From positions 1-14,181 of the forward strand of contig CABQHR010000026.1 of the NCBI GenBank assembly GCA_902463875.1: a stretch of 14,181 nt of DNA, read 5' to 3'. The notes beneath the pieces are model-generated. The model saw only the letters and a program-made list of their open reading frames with translations, was not told the DNA's origin and made no database searches. The position numbers were made by a program, and so were the translations under genes. Below, in pieces: positions 7,160 through 13,753 of the stretch (within the stretch, counting starts at the first letter, position 1; each line of letters begins with the position of its first letter). This DNA is from an uncultured Collinsella sp. (lineage in GTDB: Bacteria; Actinomycetota; Coriobacteriia; Coriobacteriales; Coriobacteriaceae).

Positions 7160-7643
7160 GATTCCAAAGCGCATCTTGGTTGACACCAACGTGTGGCTCG
7201 ATTACTTCATTCCCTCACGACGTAGTCGTTCGGTGGCGATTGAGTTATTACGCGATGCATGCACGGCGCAGGTGGATTTGCTGTATGCGGCGACATCGTC
7301 CAAAGACCTGTTCTATTTGATTTCAAGCGAACATAAGGCATGGTATCGGCGAGAGCATGGTTCACTTTCCCAAGATGCCGCTGCGGCAGCGACATCGCTT
7401 GCATGGGATTGTCTTAGCGTGCTGTCGCAGCTTGCCACGCCAGTGCCCTGTGACCTGAGCGATATATGGATGGCGAGCAGGCAACGCGAGCTCCATGGCG
7501 ATTACGAAGACGATTTAATCATTGCGGCAGCGATACGCGCTCAAGCAGATCTACTGGTCACCAACGATGTCAAACTCTGTTCGCATGCGCCCGTCGCAGC
7601 AATGAGCGCAGAAGACGCAAAGAATTACTTAGCAACGCTCTAG
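7152..7643 (+). CDS. PIN-domain ribonuclease toxin
   Basis: A 163-residue PIN-domain protein, the toxin of the preceding antitoxin. PIN domains are Mg-dependent RNases, and VapC-type toxins cut tRNA or rRNA. The expected acidic residues are visible: Asp11 in LVDTNVWLDYF, acidic residues in the central helices (Glu59 is a candidate), Asp120/121 in DYEDDLIIAAA, and Asp139 in VTNDVKL. It begins inside the antitoxin stop (ATGAGTGA), typical of paired toxin-antitoxin genes. No full promoter is seen between them. Fold and pairing are firm; the RNA target and whether the toxin is active are unknown. Pairing a RelB/DinJ-like antitoxin with a PIN toxin differs from the textbook DinJ-YafQ and VapB-VapC combinations. 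Confidence 0.88.
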   Translation: MSEIPKRILVDTNVWLDYFIPSRRSRSVAIELLRDACTAQVDLLYAATSSKDLFYLISSEHKAWYRREHGSLSQDAAAAATSLAWDCLSVLSQLATPVPCDLSDIWMASRQRELHGDYEDDLIIAAAIRAQADLLVTNDVKLCSHAPVAAMSAEDAKNYLATL

Positions 7644-7695
7644 CAATTTGAAGACCCCACAGGTTGGCCAAACGGCGGGCTCGCAGCGTCGAGGG

Positions 7696-7723
7696 GTTCC
7701 GGCGTTTGGTAAAACGCCGGAAC
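7696..7723. terminator. Perfect hairpin between the convergent PIN-toxin and dehydrogenase genes
   Basis: GTTCCGGCGTTT (7696-7707) and AAACGCCGGAAC (7712-7723) are perfect 12-bp arms around a 4-nt loop (GGTA). It sits between two convergent genes, 52 nt after the toxin stop and 2 nt beyond the dehydrogenase stop. Neither side has a clear T-tract after the stem, so it is an imperfect intrinsic terminator. It may instead block 3' exonucleases or work with Rho. Confidence 0.55.
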
Positions 7724-7725
7724 AA

Positions 7726-8661
7726 TCAGTGTTCGATCCAGCAGCGAAGCGTCTCGCCAGCTTGAAAGTGGCGTAGGTTCTCCGCAGCGATGTCTACGAC
7801 GTTATTGAGCGTGGCAGCCAAGTGGAACCAGCCGGAGATGTGCGGCGTGATGAGCATGTTGGGCGCATCCCACAACGGGCTTGTCTCAGGCAGTGGCTCG
7901 GGATCGGTGACGTCGACCGCAGCGCCGGCAAGGTGTCCCGACTCAAGGGCGGCGACCAGGTCGTCGGCGACCACAAGATCGCCGCGGCCGCCGTTGGCAA
8001 AGAACGCGCCCGGCTTCATCGCGGCGAAGAACTCGGCGTTCGCCAGGCCGCGGGTCTCGGGTGTGCTGGGCATAAAGGATGCGACGACGTCGGCCTCGGC
8101 CAGGCGCTCGGGCAGGGCGTCCATGCCGTCCATGTCCTCAAACACAATGGGGTAGACGAGCGGATGGCGCTTGATGCCGCGGACGTGTGCACCCATGCTG
8201 CGGCAGAGCGTGGCGAAGTGGCCGCCGATATCGCCCGCGCCCAGCACGAGCACATTGGCATTTTTGAGCGAAGTGACTGGCCCCAAATCCTCCCAGCGAT
8301 GCTCGCGCTGCAAGTCGTGATAGCCAGGCAGGCGCTTCATCATGGAAAGGACCATGGCAAACATGTGCTCGCTCACGGCCTGGCCGTAGGCGCCCACCGA
8401 GCAAGACAGTTTGGCGTCGGCTGGCACGGTGCCGGCGGCGACGTAATCGTCATAGCCCGCGGTCTGTAGTTGCAGCAGCTGGAGGTGCTCGCATGCGGTA
8501 AGCAGGGCAGAGTCTATGTTGCCCAAGATCACGTCGGCGTTGGCGACTTGTTCGCGCGTGATAGCGTCGGCGCTCGTGTAGATAAAGTTCTCGCCCGGAG
8601 CGCTCGACTCAAGAATCGCGCGATGGCGGTCGTTGACGGGCAGCAAAACCAGGATGTTCAC
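7726..8661 (-). CDS. D-isomer-specific 2-hydroxyacid dehydrogenase
   Basis: A 311-residue cytosolic oxidoreductase that interconverts 2-oxoacids and D-2-hydroxyacids. The Rossmann motif GAGDIG is at 141-146. The catalytic trio of the family is present: Arg226 (NGGRGDLV), Glu255 (DPEPLP) and His274 (TPHISGW). After the second Rossmann strand, where NAD enzymes have an acidic residue, this protein reads RGIKRHP (161-167). Several basic residues there suggest NADP(H) use, as in glyoxylate/hydroxypyruvate reductases. The start is GTG at 8661, chosen because AAAGGA lies 6 nt upstream and the strand NILVLLPVN begins there. An upstream ATG at 8775 would extend the frame through two hairpins and is rejected. 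The substrate is not determined. It is a single gene, with the MetAP terminator upstream and a hairpin just after its stop. Confidence 0.9.
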   Translation of the reverse strand: MNILVLLPVNDRHRAILESSAPGENFIYTSADAITREQVANADVILGNIDSALLTACEHLQLLQLQTAGYDDYVAAGTVPADAKLSCSVGAYGQAVSEHMFAMVLSMMKRLPGYHDLQREHRWEDLGPVTSLKNANVLVLGAGDIGGHFATLCRSMGAHVRGIKRHPLVYPIVFEDMDGMDALPERLAEADVVASFMPSTPETRGLANAEFFAAMKPGAFFANGGRGDLVVADDLVAALESGHLAGAAVDVTDPEPLPETSPLWDAPNMLITPHISGWFHLAATLNNVVDIAAENLRHFQAGETLRCWIEH

Positions 8662-8679
8662 AAGCAGTCCTTTCCGCTT

Positions 8680-8717
8680 GACCTGCCAAAAAGGGACAGG
8701 TTTATTTTGGCAGGTAT
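8680..8717. repeat. Dispersed hairpin element, copy 2, in the dehydrogenase leader region
   Basis: ACCTGCCAAAA (8681-8691) and TTTTGGCAGGT (8705-8715) are perfect 11-bp arms with a 13-nt loop. The stretch shares the CCTGCCAAAAAGGGA core, the TTTTGGC stem and a trailing TTATC with copy 1 at 6565-6604. The loop holds another CAGGT (8697-8701) that could pair with the same ACCTG, so two alternative folds are possible. It lies 20 nt upstream of the GTG start of the dehydrogenase. A GATAAT box (minus strand, plus 8714-8719) overlaps its far end. Confidence 0.65.
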
Positions 8718-8734
8718 TATCAGGCAAAACGTTC

Positions 8735-8782
8735 AAATAAAACGCCGGATGCAAGACGAGCGTGCCCGTCAGCATCCGGCGT
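8735..8782 (-). terminator. Rho-independent terminator after the methionine aminopeptidase
   Basis: Perfect 11-bp arms (8742-8752 and 8772-8782, ACGCCGGATGC and its complement) enclose a 19-nt loop. On the minus strand the stem runs into TTTATTTG. It lies 8 nt past the methionine aminopeptidase stop and separates it from the dehydrogenase gene. Confidence 0.8.
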
Positions 8783-8790
8783 ATCTACGG

Positions 8791-9678
8791 CTACCAGCTG
8801 AGCAGTTCGTAGCCGTCCTCGGTCACCACGAGCTGTACCTCGCATTGGGCCGAATCGCTGCCGTCCTTGGTGCGCACGCACCAGCCATCGCCCTTGCTAA
8901 TCTTGATGTCGGGCGCTCCGGCGTTGACCATAGGCTCGATGGTAAAGACCATGCCCGGAGCCATGATGGTGTCCACATCGGGCGCCTCGGTGGTAAAGCC
9001 CACAAACGGGTCCTCGTGGAACTCCTTACCGATGCCGTGTCCGCCGTACTCGCGCACCACGCTAAAGCCGGCGTCCTCGACCGTCTTTTGCACGGCCTCG
9101 GCCATAACGGACAGCGGCAGCCACGGCTTGACGGCCGCCAGACCCGCCTCCACGCTGGCACGGGTGACGTCGACCAGGCGCTGGCGCTCGGCCGAGACTT
9201 CGCCGATGCAGAACATACGGCTCGAGTCGCTAAAGTAGCCGTCCAAGATCGTGGAGCAGTCCACGTTGATAATGTCGCCCTCGTGCAGCACGTCCGTATC
9301 GCAGGGGATACCGTGGCAGACCACGTCGTTGATCGAGGTGCACACGCTCTTGGGATAGCCCTCGTAGTTGAGGTCGGCCGGCGTGCCACCGTGCTCGACG
9401 GTGTAGTCGTAGATTATCTGGTCGATCTGGTTGGTGGTCATGCCCGCGGCGATGTGCTCGCCTACGTAGTCGAGCACGCCCACGTTGATAGCGGCCGAGC
9501 GCTTGATGCCCTCGATATCGGCGGGCGTCTTGTAGAGCGTGCGAGGCAGAACCTCCCAGCCCTCCTCCCACAGGCGCTCGAGGCGCTCATCAAAGGCGCT
9601 ATGGCATTTCTTATATTTTTTGCCGCTGCCGCACCAGCAAGCGTCGTTGCGGCCAGGCACGGGTCCTTTGTCATACAT
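8791..9678 (-). CDS. map: Type I methionine aminopeptidase with N-terminal SEC-C zinc motif
   Basis: A 295-residue methionine aminopeptidase, which removes the initiator Met from nascent proteins. Residues 9-26 form a SEC-C motif (C14-W-C16...K-C25-H26), the small zinc-binding tail known from SecA, here placed before the catalytic domain (about 45-295). The substrate-side His122 and all five metal ligands are visible: Asp140 (NVDC), Asp151 (FSDSSR), His214 (GGHGIG), Glu248 (TIEPM) and Glu280 (QCEVQ). His221 is also present. The usual QFEHT around the last Glu is altered to QCEVQ. The ATG follows AAGGA with suitable spacing. SEC-C-bearing type I enzymes are known in bacteria, and the zinc motif is thought to help ribosome or protein contact. 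A second, short Map elsewhere in the genome is plausible, which would make this an accessory form. Confidence 0.95.
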   Translation of the reverse strand: MYDKGPVPGRNDACWCGSGKKYKKCHSAFDERLERLWEEGWEVLPRTLYKTPADIEGIKRSAAINVGVLDYVGEHIAAGMTTNQIDQIIYDYTVEHGGTPADLNYEGYPKSVCTSINDVVCHGIPCDTDVLHEGDIINVDCSTILDGYFSDSSRMFCIGEVSAERQRLVDVTRASVEAGLAAVKPWLPLSVMAEAVQKTVEDAGFSVVREYGGHGIGKEFHEDPFVGFTTEAPDVDTIMAPGMVFTIEPMVNAGAPDIKISKGDGWCVRTKDGSDSAQCEVQLVVTEDGYELLSW

Positions 9679-9703
9679 GGCTAACTTCCTTTCATTCGCA
9701 GCT

Positions 9704-9709
9704 AGTATA
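9704..9709 (-). promoter_or_regulatory. Candidate -10 box of the methionine aminopeptidase gene
   Basis: On the minus strand TATACT (5 of 6 matches to TATAAT) sits 26 nt before the ATG, predicting a start near 9697. The -35 position falls on the T-run (9727-9730) that directly follows the 20-bp inverted repeat. No good TTGACA is present, so the box is weak evidence on its own. Confidence 0.4.
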
Positions 9710-9730
9710 GCCCACCCACGCGTCCATAAA

Positions 9731-9797
9731 AGTTGCGGTGATATAGTTCCGATTTAAGCGGTTTAACAGCACAAATAGGAACTATATCACCGCAACT
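9731..9797. repeat. Perfect 20-bp inverted repeat with 27-nt spacer
   Basis: AGTTGCGGTGATATAGTTCC (9731-9750) and its exact complement (9778-9797) flank a 27-nt spacer. The arms are longer and less GC-rich than those of the other terminators here. On the minus strand the hairpin is followed by TTTTATGG, so it can end the radical SAM transcript, whose stop is 41 nt upstream. It also abuts the -35 region of the methionine aminopeptidase. It may be a dispersed palindromic element; only one copy is in this window. Confidence 0.75.
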
Positions 9798-9838
9798 GAT
9801 GGAGCGGGATGGCTGACACTAGCCGCTGCGTGGTTTTG

Positions 9839-10615
9839 CTAGTAGCTCACCTGGCAGGGAATGCCGAGGGCTTGGACGCGCGCGGCAATGGCGTCGAGCA
9901 CCTCGGGCGCTGCTTTGGCAAGGCCGGCGACCGGCGTCTCGCGTGCCACCGTGTAGATGGTCGCCTCCTGCGGACGAATGCGCTCGAGCGCCGCGAGCCA
10001 AGGGCCGACGTACTCCTCGCCGGTATTGTCGATGAGCTTGCCCTGATACTCGCCGGTCAAAAAGATTGTCTGGATAATAACGTGACCGTCAAAGCTTGCG
10101 AACGTCTCGATCTGGTGCTCGACGTCGTAGGGGCCAACGGGCTGGTCGAGCAGCTGGATAAACGCCGGGTCGACGGTATCGAGCTTAAGAATGTTGTCGT
10201 CGACCATCATGAGCGCGTCGTGCACCTCGGGGCGGTCGGCGCGTGTGCCGTTGGAGAGCACGGCGATCTTGGAGTTTGGGGCAAGCTCGTCGCGCAGCTC
10301 GACGGCGCCGGCGATGGCCTGTGGAAACTCCGGTGCGGCGGTGGGCTCGCCGTTGCCTGCGAAGGTGATCACATCGGGGAGCTCGCCCTCGGCTGCCATC
10401 TCGCGCAGCTTTGCCTCGAGCGCGTCGAGCACCACGGCAGCTGTGTTGTACGGCTCATGGCAGGGGCGCTCGGCGTTGAGGCCGTTTTCGCAGTAAATGC
10501 AGTCGAACGTGCAGATTTTGCCGCTGGCCGGCATCATGTTGACGCCGAGCGAGAGACCAAGGCGACGGCTGCGAACGGGCCCAAAGATGGGGCCGGCATT
10601 CAAAAACGTAGACAT
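9839..10615 (-). CDS. Radical SAM protein (COG0731-like)
   Basis: A 258-residue radical SAM enzyme. The 4Fe-4S cluster motif is C35-TFD-C39-IY-C42 (CX3CX2C), followed by the SAM-binding GNGEPT at 87-92. The N-terminal GPVRSRRLGLSLGVN is the pattern of the COG0731 group, related to tRNA wyosine-type radical SAM proteins. Bacterial members mostly lack an assigned reaction, so no substrate is given. It has the radical SAM core with little extra domain. The start is set at ATG 10615: GAGGAG is 9 nt upstream, while the in-frame ATG at 10621 is only 3 nt from it. The frame stays open much further upstream (to about 11209), but that extension runs antisense through the alpha/beta hydrolase gene and is spurious. 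Divergent from the hydrolase gene and followed by the 20-bp inverted repeat. Confidence 0.88.
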   Translation of the reverse strand: MSTFLNAGPIFGPVRSRRLGLSLGVNMMPASGKICTFDCIYCENGLNAERPCHEPYNTAAVVLDALEAKLREMAAEGELPDVITFAGNGEPTAAPEFPQAIAGAVELRDELAPNSKIAVLSNGTRADRPEVHDALMMVDDNILKLDTVDPAFIQLLDQPVGPYDVEHQIETFASFDGHVIIQTIFLTGEYQGKLIDNTGEEYVGPWLAALERIRPQEATIYTVARETPVAGLAKAAPEVLDAIAARVQALGIPCQVSY

Positions 10616-10663
10616 AGGCATATGCTCCTCAAGACAATTGTGCCTAAGCATAGCATCGGCTCC

Positions 10664-10688
10664 AAAGCAAGGTGTGGGCTCTTGCTTT
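10664..10688. promoter_or_regulatory. Inverted repeat in the radical SAM/hydrolase divergent region
   Basis: AAAGCAAG (10664-10671) and CTTGCTTT (10681-10688) are perfect 8-bp arms around 9 nt. The site lies 49 nt upstream of the radical SAM start, where a promoter or operator would be. A second, smaller repeat (TTCATG/CATGAA, 10712-10732) and GTTAATCTGTTAAC (10752-10765) follow toward the hydrolase gene. I found no convincing promoter boxes in the 225-bp gap. Confidence 0.4.
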
Positions 10689-10840
10689 ACAAGTTTCGTT
10701 TTTTCACGTCGTTCATGATGCCGTGCCATGAAAAGCCTCGGGTCGGATAAAGTTAATCTGTTAACAAGGTGTAAAGCAATGCGGGTCCATCCAACCGTGC
10801 TGACGTGCAACTGGATGAGCATTGATGATGGGGGCACAAC

Positions 10841-11638
10841 ATGGATTTTACGGTCGAGAATACGGGCACCACGATTGCCTGTCGCGAATATGCCGACCCG
10901 GATGTGTCGCCTGATGCTCCTGCCTTGGTGTGCGTGCACGGCGCTTGTGTCGACGGCACATTTTTCGACAGCATCACTTGTGAGCTCAGTCGCAACTACC
11001 GCGTAATTGCCTACGACCGCCGCGGCTGTGGTGGCAGCAGCGATGCGGCAGACGGCAGCTATGATCTTGCCGCTCAGGCCGCCGATCTGCAAGCCGTGAT
11101 CGAACACGTTGGCGCTCCGACAAATGTGCTTGCGCACAGCGCCGGTACGTTGGTGGCGCTGGAGCTTCTTCGTACCGAACCCCATCTCGTCGACCGTGCG
11201 ATTCTGCATGAGCCGGCTGTGTCGGCCGAAGGCGTCGGCATGGGCGCAGCTCCGGTTTTGCTCGATATGATTGCGGCTGGAAAGGTTTCAAGAGCGCTCC
11301 GGCTTTTCTTGGGAGCCCTCGGCGACTTGGACCCCGAGGCTCCTGGAACGACCGAAGCGGAAGCCAAGCATGCCCTGCGCAACGGCCGCAGTTTCATGGC
11401 AAACGAATACGGGATTACTATGACCTGCGTTCCCGATTGGGATAGCGTTCGCGCGTCAAAAACAGTGGCCGCCGTGCTCCTGGGCGAGCTCTCGATTGAC
11501 ACGCCCCGCGAGGCTGGCACGCGAGCGGCTGCCGAATATCTCGATTGCCCTCTCGTGACGATCCCGGGCGCGCATAACGGTCTGCGCGATCGCCCGGCAG
11601 CGGCTGCCCGGGCTGTCCGTGGCATCCTGGGGCTCTAG
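10841..11638 (+). CDS. Alpha/beta hydrolase
   Basis: A 265-residue alpha/beta-hydrolase fold protein, cytosolic (no signal peptide or membrane segment). Early in the fold come the oxyanion-region VHGACVDGTFF (32-42) and YDRRGCGGSS (58-67), typical of this family. The nucleophile elbow is AHSAG with Ser100, a variant of GxSxG with Ala in the first position. The catalytic His is likely His245 (PGAHNGLRDRP). The acid is not certain; Asp220 or a residue nearby is a candidate. A cap region lies at about 125-205. Candidate reactions are ester, lactone or peroxidase-type hydrolysis, and the sequence does not decide. The ATG follows GGGGG with 6-nt spacing. A single gene, divergent from the radical SAM gene. 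Confidence 0.85.
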   Translation: MDFTVENTGTTIACREYADPDVSPDAPALVCVHGACVDGTFFDSITCELSRNYRVIAYDRRGCGGSSDAADGSYDLAAQAADLQAVIEHVGAPTNVLAHSAGTLVALELLRTEPHLVDRAILHEPAVSAEGVGMGAAPVLLDMIAAGKVSRALRLFLGALGDLDPEAPGTTEAEAKHALRNGRSFMANEYGITMTCVPDWDSVRASKTVAAVLLGELSIDTPREAGTRAAAEYLDCPLVTIPGAHNGLRDRPAAAARAVRGILGL

Positions 11639-11782
11639 CATCCGCAATAGCCAAAGCAGGCTTCATCCGCAAACGTTTCGGCCGTGTTAACAAACGTGCT
11701 CGAAACCTCACGTCTGCGGCTTCAATCGCGCCGCCTGCCAACTCATAAAAATGTAACAGCATTCACGTACTTACCTGCATCG

Positions 11783-11800
11783 ACAAGGTGTTACCCTTGT
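11783..11800. promoter_or_regulatory. Inverted repeat upstream of the c-di-GMP response regulator
   Basis: ACAAGG (11783-11788) and CCTTGT (11795-11800) flank a 6-nt centre, 50 nt before the regulator ATG. TCGACA (11780-11785, 5 of 6 matches to TTGACA) overlaps the left arm, but no good -10 follows at 16-18 nt. It is a candidate operator for the signalling operon. The rest of the 211-bp gap after the hydrolase holds a short direct repeat (CATCCGCAA at 11639 and 11664) and no clear terminator. Confidence 0.35.
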
Positions 11801-11849
11801 AGCATTTGGAACCCACCGCTACCATGCGAAACTATCGAAAGGGCCCCAT

Positions 11850-13730
11850 ATGCTCAATAATCACGAGGTCAATCTAACCGACGAGGAGGCTGCCGCCGAG
11901 GTCGCCCGCGTCGCGAAGACCTACCCCGTGGTGCGTTTGCTGTCGGCCGATCAGATTAAGAGCGAGCCTAACTGCTTGCTCGCCGGCGATCGCTGCCCTT
12001 GTCTGCGTCAGTCGAGTCTTGAGGCCTTGGCAGACTCCGATGAGGTGTCGGAGCAGCTGCTCAATGATGGTATTGAGTACCGCGCCCGTCTGCGCCCTCT
12101 AAAGGTCGAGGGCGAACCTCACGTCCTGCTGATGGTGCGTCCGATTGATGAGCAAGAGGCCGCAGAAGAGGACCTTGTCTACACCGACGTGCTGACGAGC
12201 GTGCGCAATCGCCGATATTACGAGGAAAAGCTCCGTAGCGCCCGCATGAAGGCCGGCGTGGCGGTGATCGACCTTGATGATTTTAGGGTCTTCAACGATA
12301 CGTGTGGTCGTCATGCCGGCGACCTTGCACTCGGTGCTGTGGCGACAGCCATACGCAGCGGAATTCGTTCGACTGACGAGCTTGTGCGCTATGGCTGCGA
12401 CAAGTTTGTGGTCGTCATGCCCAATATTCCCTCCGATGACTTCACCCGTCGCCTGCATCAGGTGTCCGATGCCGTTCGTTCCACGATTGTTCCGGGCCAT
12501 GAGTACGTGAGCTTGACGGCATGTGTTGGTGGCGTTCGCATTCATGGCGAGACGGTCGATGAGGGCGTTGGCCGCGCTGTCCAGTTACTGAGCCGCGCTA
12601 AGGCAAAAGCCGGTACGGTCGTGACCGATGCCGATTCCATCGAGGCTTTCCAAAGCGAAAAGCCTTTGGTGCTTATTGTCGATGACTCCGAGATGAACCG
12701 AGCCATTCTCAGCGAGATGCTCAAGGACGAGTATTGCATCCTCGAGGCCGATAACGGTCGTGCGGCGCTCGACATGCTCGACCGCTATGGCGATGAGTTG
12801 TCGCTCGTGCTGCTGGACATTGTCATGCCGGGCATAAGCGGCTTTGAGGTGCTGGCCGATCTGTCGCGCCGATCGGGTATCGACAATCTGCCTGTCATCA
12901 TGATCTCGAGCGAAGATTCCGACGATATGGTTTTGCGCGCGTACGAGCTGGGCGCCTCGGACTATATCAACCGCCCGTTTGACTCCCGTATCGTGCGCCG
13001 CCGCGTAAACAACACCATCCGCCTGTACGCCAAACAGCGCCGCCTGACGAGCCTGCTGTCCCAGCAGTACAACGAGCGCGTCAAGAACAGTCGCATGCTC
13101 ATCGACATCATGGCCGGCGTCATGGAGCTTCGCAATGGCGAGAGCGGCAGGCACGTTACGAACATCGAAAAGCTGACCGAGCTGCTGCTTGGCTGTCTGG
13201 TCCAGCGTAGCGGCACGATCTCCCTCGACAATGAGGAACGCTCCACGATCGCCCTGGCTTCGGCGCTGCACGATATCGGCAAGATGTCGATTGACGATGC
13301 GATCCTCAACAAGCCCGGACGCCTTACGCCCGAGGAGTTCGAGATCATGAAGACGCATACCACGATCGGCGCCGACATGCTGCTTGAGCTGGGTAGCCAT
13401 CACGCCGGCAATGCGCTTATGGAATATGCGTACCAGATTGCGCGTTGGCACCACGAGCGCTGGGACGGCAGAGGCTATCCCGATGGCCTTAAGGGCGATG
13501 AAATTCCCATTGCCGCACAGGTGGTTTCGGTGGCCGACGTGTACGATGCTCTGACGAGTGTGCGTGTGTACAAGGACGCTATCCCGCACAAGGAGGCGAT
13601 CCAGATGATCCTGGACGGTAAGTGCGGCACCTTTAACCCGCTGCTGCTCGATTGTCTGCTCGAGGTGCAAGACCAAATTGCCGAGACGTTGGCACGCCCC
13701 GCCGACGTCGTTGCGTTTCCCACGATTTAG
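11850..13730 (+). CDS. Response regulator: degenerate GGDEF, REC and HD-GYP domains (predicted c-di-GMP phosphodiesterase)
   Basis: A 626-residue soluble signalling protein. Residues 1-105 look PAS-like and hold a Cys cluster (42, 49, 51). Residues 111-265 are a GGDEF domain (TDVLTSVRNRRYYEE), but the active-site loop reads GCDKF (182-186) instead of GGDEF, so cyclase activity is unlikely. The RSTD at 173-176 fits the RxxD inhibitory c-di-GMP site. Residues 272-392 are a receiver domain with acidic pocket Asp278/279 and phospho-acceptor Asp323 (LLDIVMPG); the usual Lys before PF is Arg375 (NRPF). Residues 415-605 are HD-GYP, with Glu431, His435, His474-Asp475 (HDIGK), His503, His534-His535, RGYP (541-544) and Asp563. 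This set matches known trinuclear-metal HD-GYP enzymes, so c-di-GMP hydrolysis to pGpG or GMP is expected. The order GGDEF-REC-HD-GYP is uncommon. The start follows AAAGGG. The Hpt gene follows 23 nt later. Confidence 0.92.
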   Translation: MLNNHEVNLTDEEAAAEVARVAKTYPVVRLLSADQIKSEPNCLLAGDRCPCLRQSSLEALADSDEVSEQLLNDGIEYRARLRPLKVEGEPHVLLMVRPIDEQEAAEEDLVYTDVLTSVRNRRYYEEKLRSARMKAGVAVIDLDDFRVFNDTCGRHAGDLALGAVATAIRSGIRSTDELVRYGCDKFVVVMPNIPSDDFTRRLHQVSDAVRSTIVPGHEYVSLTACVGGVRIHGETVDEGVGRAVQLLSRAKAKAGTVVTDADSIEAFQSEKPLVLIVDDSEMNRAILSEMLKDEYCILEADNGRAALDMLDRYGDELSLVLLDIVMPGISGFEVLADLSRRSGIDNLPVIMISSEDSDDMVLRAYELGASDYINRPFDSRIVRRRVNNTIRLYAKQRRLTSLLSQQYNERVKNSRMLIDIMAGVMELRNGESGRHVTNIEKLTELLLGCLVQRSGTISLDNEERSTIALASALHDIGKMSIDDAILNKPGRLTPEEFEIMKTHTTIGADMLLELGSHHAGNALMEYAYQIARWHHERWDGRGYPDGLKGDEIPIAAQVVSVADVYDALTSVRVYKDAIPHKEAIQMILDGKCGTFNPLLLDCLLEVQDQIAETLARPADVVAFPTI

Positions 13731-13753
13731 TTTGACCAAAGGAGTTTTAATCC

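Noticed and set aside
8662..8775. Upstream extension of the dehydrogenase to ATG 8775
   Set aside because: It would translate through the dispersed hairpin and into the preceding terminator. GTG 8661 has a good ribosome site and begins the first beta strand.
8470..9684. Open frame of 404 codons on the plus strand across the dehydrogenase and methionine aminopeptidase genes
   Set aside because: It crosses two terminators and two real genes and has no recognisable family.
10616..11209. Upstream extension of the radical SAM frame
   Set aside because: It runs antisense through the hydrolase gene. The GAGGAG ribosome site and family similarity both place the start at 10615.
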